Of a stretch of DNA of 22,853 bases, positions 21,522-22,853 are shown piece after piece. The first letter of the stretch is position 1; the number at the start of each line of letters is the position of its first letter. The notes beneath the pieces were generated by a model that did no database searches, had not been told where the DNA came from, and worked only from the letters and a program-made list of their open reading frames with translations. Source of the DNA: JBAWAP01 sp049589355 (lineage in GTDB: Bacteria; Chloroflexota; Anaerolineae; VGOG01); contig JBAWAP010000287.1 of assembly GCA_049589355.1 (NCBI GenBank), positions 1 to 22,853 of the forward strand. Direction: 5' to 3'. The position numbers were made by a program, and so were the translations under genes.

Positions 21522-21722
21522 CTATCGGCCGGAGTGGAAAGAACTGCGGCTATTGTTGAGGTATTCATTCAACATCCTGAGGCTGTACCTGCGGTGCCCC
21601 CCGGGAGTGCGGTAAGGCACCAATCCACCCACGCTCTCTATCTTGCTCAGCGTGAACATGCTCACCCTAAGGTACCTGGCCGCCTCCTTGGCGGTCATGA
21701 GGCTCGTCATATTCCTTGCCAT
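21522..21722 (-). CDS. Small MerR/BldC-like HTH DNA-binding protein, paralog 2
   Basis: This 66-residue protein has the same single-domain plan: LMTAKEAARYLRVSMFTLSKIESVGGLVPYRTPGGHRRYSLRMLNEYL, with the wing motif RTPGGHRRY unchanged. It ends SFHSGR without the long basic tail of paralog 1. ATG 21722 has AAGGAGGTGG upstream. A promoter with four 11-bp direct repeats lies about 80-145 bp upstream. Transcription order is paralog 2 first, then paralog 1. BldC-type proteins bind direct repeats as head-to-tail multimers, so autoregulation is a reasonable inference; the recognition helix differs between paralogs (SPYTLRRME against SMFTLSKIE), suggesting partly distinct sites. Confidence 0.85.
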   Translation of the reverse strand: MARNMTSLMTAKEAARYLRVSMFTLSKIESVGGLVPYRTPGGHRRYSLRMLNEYLNNSRSSFHSGR

Positions 21723-21801
21723 TTTCCCACCTCCTTTCCCTGGTTGCCGAAGAGCTATCCAAAAGCAGACGAAACGACGGCAAATTTTCTGAACTACTTG
21801 A

Positions 21802-21867
21802 ATTATAACAAACTCTGCCCAGTTTTTGGGTGAAAGAAGCGTTAATTTGGCGTGAATTTTGCGTGAA
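21802..21867 (-). promoter_or_regulatory. Extended -10 promoter with four 11-bp direct repeats
   Basis: On the minus strand TATAAT (21802-21807) is preceded by TGT, the extended -10 form, with no good -35 box. Immediately upstream are four contiguous 11-bp units at 21857-21867, 21846-21856, 21835-21845 and 21824-21834, consensus TTCACGCAAAA; a looser fifth (CTCACGTTCC) lies above them. One unit per helical turn places all sites on one DNA face, upstream of and close to the missing -35, as expected for an activator. Candidate binders are the BldC-like protein encoded just downstream or the OmpR/PhoB regulator encoded upstream. Confidence 0.75.
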
Positions 21868-21929
21868 GGAACGTGAGCTCCCCCGGTCAGGCCGTTCCAT
21901 GCTCAAAGGCAGGAGGCAGCAAAACCACG

Positions 21930-21984
21930 AAAAACGCCGTCCGGCACCAGCTCTTCAGGCTGGTGCAGCCGGATACAAAAGGCG
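21930..21984 (-). terminator. Intrinsic terminator, minus strand
   Basis: On the minus strand a three-part stem (CGCC/GGCG, TCCGG/CCGGA and the 7-bp CACCAGC/GCTGGTG, loop of 7) is followed by TTTTT (21934-21930). It lies downstream of the response-regulator gene and upstream of the HTH promoter, separating the two units. Confidence 0.65.
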
Positions 21985-22121
21985 CAAATGGGCTCAGAGA
22001 CAAAAAGGCTATTGAAGGGGTTCTAGAAAACTGGGCTTTGAGGTAGTTCAGTGGAGATCGTGGCACAGCCACCTGAGCGGGAGCGTCGTGCCTTGGATTC
22101 CATTCGGGAGCCGTTCAAGAC

Positions 22122-22151
22122 AGACGCTAGTCCAATGGCTGACTAGCGTCT
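22122..22151. repeat. Perfect 11-bp inverted repeat after the response regulator
   Basis: AGACGCTAGTC (22122-22132) and GACTAGCGTCT (22141-22151) flank an 8-nt loop. There is no T-tract on either side. The 484-bp gap 21723-22206 otherwise holds only the promoter and terminator listed; no gene is evident. Confidence 0.7.
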
Positions 22152-22206
22152 AGTGGTAGAGTTCTGGGTTTTTGGATAGGTTTGGATCTTGCCAGGCTCC
22201 GGATCG

Positions 22207-22853
22207 CTATCCAGTGATGATATAGCCGTGGCGGGAGATGGTTTTGATATAGGTAGGGTTGTCGGGCACGGGTTCGATCTTAGACCTGATGTTCCTGATA
22301 TGTGCTCTGACCAGGTTAGGGTCGCCCGTGCCCGGAGGGTATTCCCACACCTCTTGCAGCAGCTTCTCGGTGGAGACGACCTCGCCGGCGTGTCTCATCA
22401 GATAGTAGAGCAGCTCAAACTCTACGGGGGTAAGGAGAAGGACCTCGTCCTCCACGTTTAACTCAAAGGTGCGTGGATCGAGGGAGAGGGAGCCAATTTC
22501 TAGAGGGGCTTTGGGCGCCTCGGTTGGCAGGCTACGGCGCAGAAGGGCTTTCACCCGCAAATCTAGCTCTCGTAGGTCGAAGGGTTTCGTCAGGTAGTCA
22601 TCGGCCCCGGCCTCGAAGCCTACGATCTTATCCTCGATCTTGCCTTTAGCTGTCAAAAACAGGATGGGCACAGAAGCCACGTTGGGGAGAGCGCGTATGC
22701 GTTGGCAGACCTCGATGCCATCCATACGGGGCATCATGATATCTAGCACCACCAGGTCGGGGTGCTGTCCTTGGATCAGTTGCAGGGCTTGAACGCCACT
22801 GTAGGCGACAATCACCTGATGGTCCTTGCGCTTAAGGGTACGCTCTATTGTCC
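22207..22853 (-). CDS. OmpR/PhoB-family response regulator (5' partial)
   Basis: The frame is open through the right edge; about 215 residues are visible and the start, with the first acidic residues of the receiver, is missing. The receiver shows VVLDIMMPRMDG (phosphoacceptor Asp), PILFLTAK (Thr switch) and DDYLTKPFDLREL (conserved Lys). The C-terminal winged helix is of OmpR/PhoB type: LTPVEFELLYYLMRHAGEVVSTEKLLQEVW and the recognition region VRAHIRNIRSKIEP, ending HGYIITG. A shorter version from a GTG at 22815 would lack the start of the receiver, so the gene certainly extends upstream. Regulators of this family bind 11-bp direct repeats, and a set of four lies at 21824-21867. A kinase partner may lie outside the window or be the orphan kinase at 17460. 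Confidence 0.93.
   Translation of the reverse strand, partial: TIERTLKRKDHQVIVAYSGVQALQLIQGQHPDLVVLDIMMPRMDGIEVCQRIRALPNVASVPILFLTAKGKIEDKIVGFEAGADDYLTKPFDLRELDLRVKALLRRSLPTEAPKAPLEIGSLSLDPRTFELNVEDEVLLLTPVEFELLYYLMRHAGEVVSTEKLLQEVWEYPPGTGDPNLVRAHIRNIRSKIEPVPDNPTYIKTISRHGYIITG

Noticed and set aside
21887..22072. 61-codon frames on both strands in the gap before the response regulator
   Set aside because: They overlap the terminator hairpin, lack ribosome sites and have no protein-like pattern.
1..22853. CRISPR array
   Set aside because: The repeats seen are 7-11 bp, contiguous and degenerate; there are no unique spacers or cas genes.

Overview
The window looks like chromosomal DNA from an anaerobic, uncultivated member of the Chloroflexota (Anaerolineae or Dehalococcoidia type). 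Evidence: a four-subunit 2-oxoacid:ferredoxin oxidoreductase operon, a DnaB/DnaD-like/DnaC-like replication cluster, a DUF151 bifunctional nuclease, soluble GAF/PAS sensor proteins, and many short dispersed repeats, some of them translated in frame inside housekeeping genes. The taxonomic call is inference from gene content and style; there is no rRNA or tRNA gene in the window.

Layout. 1-2080 is an accessory region: the start of a PLD-domain helicase-like gene (minus strand, running off the left edge), a 147-bp relic of a porB 3' end, a plus-strand candidate structured RNA with its own promoter, and a DUF3800 gene. This block sits against the POR operon, and its edges carry direct repeats of the porB 3' end exactly 1050 bp apart. 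2081-6695 (minus) is the POR operon, transcribed porC - GltD-like/ferredoxin fusion - porA - porB. 6797-7559 is a VapBC-type toxin-antitoxin pair. 7860-8392 holds two tandem paralogous two-helix membrane miniproteins. 8578-12962 (minus) is a tight GNAT acetyltransferase - prs - secA operon with a recognisable promoter.

From 13240 transcription turns to the plus strand: extended -10 promoter, bifunctional nuclease, dnaB, a DnaD-domain protein and a helicase-loader-like protein with two complete AAA+ modules, closed by a strong terminator at 17386-17424. The rest is minus strand and regulatory: a GAF-PAS histidine kinase, a PAS/HD-GYP c-di-GMP phosphodiesterase, a decayed MEDS-domain relic, two paralogous BldC/MerR-like small HTH proteins (one behind a promoter with four 11-bp direct repeats), and an OmpR/PhoB response regulator running off the right edge.

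The main unexplained signals are: (i) the DUF3800 plus structured-RNA module bounded by porB-end repeats; (ii) at least eight arrays of degenerate 7-8 bp units with different unit sequences, placed at gene borders and twice inside a coding region; (iii) a 93-bp palindromic, in-frame insertion in the ferredoxin part of the POR operon, together with a dispersed 17-18 bp motif translated inside secA and the GltD-like gene; (iv) the duplicated helicase loader; (v) the 11-bp repeat operator in front of a BldC-like gene.
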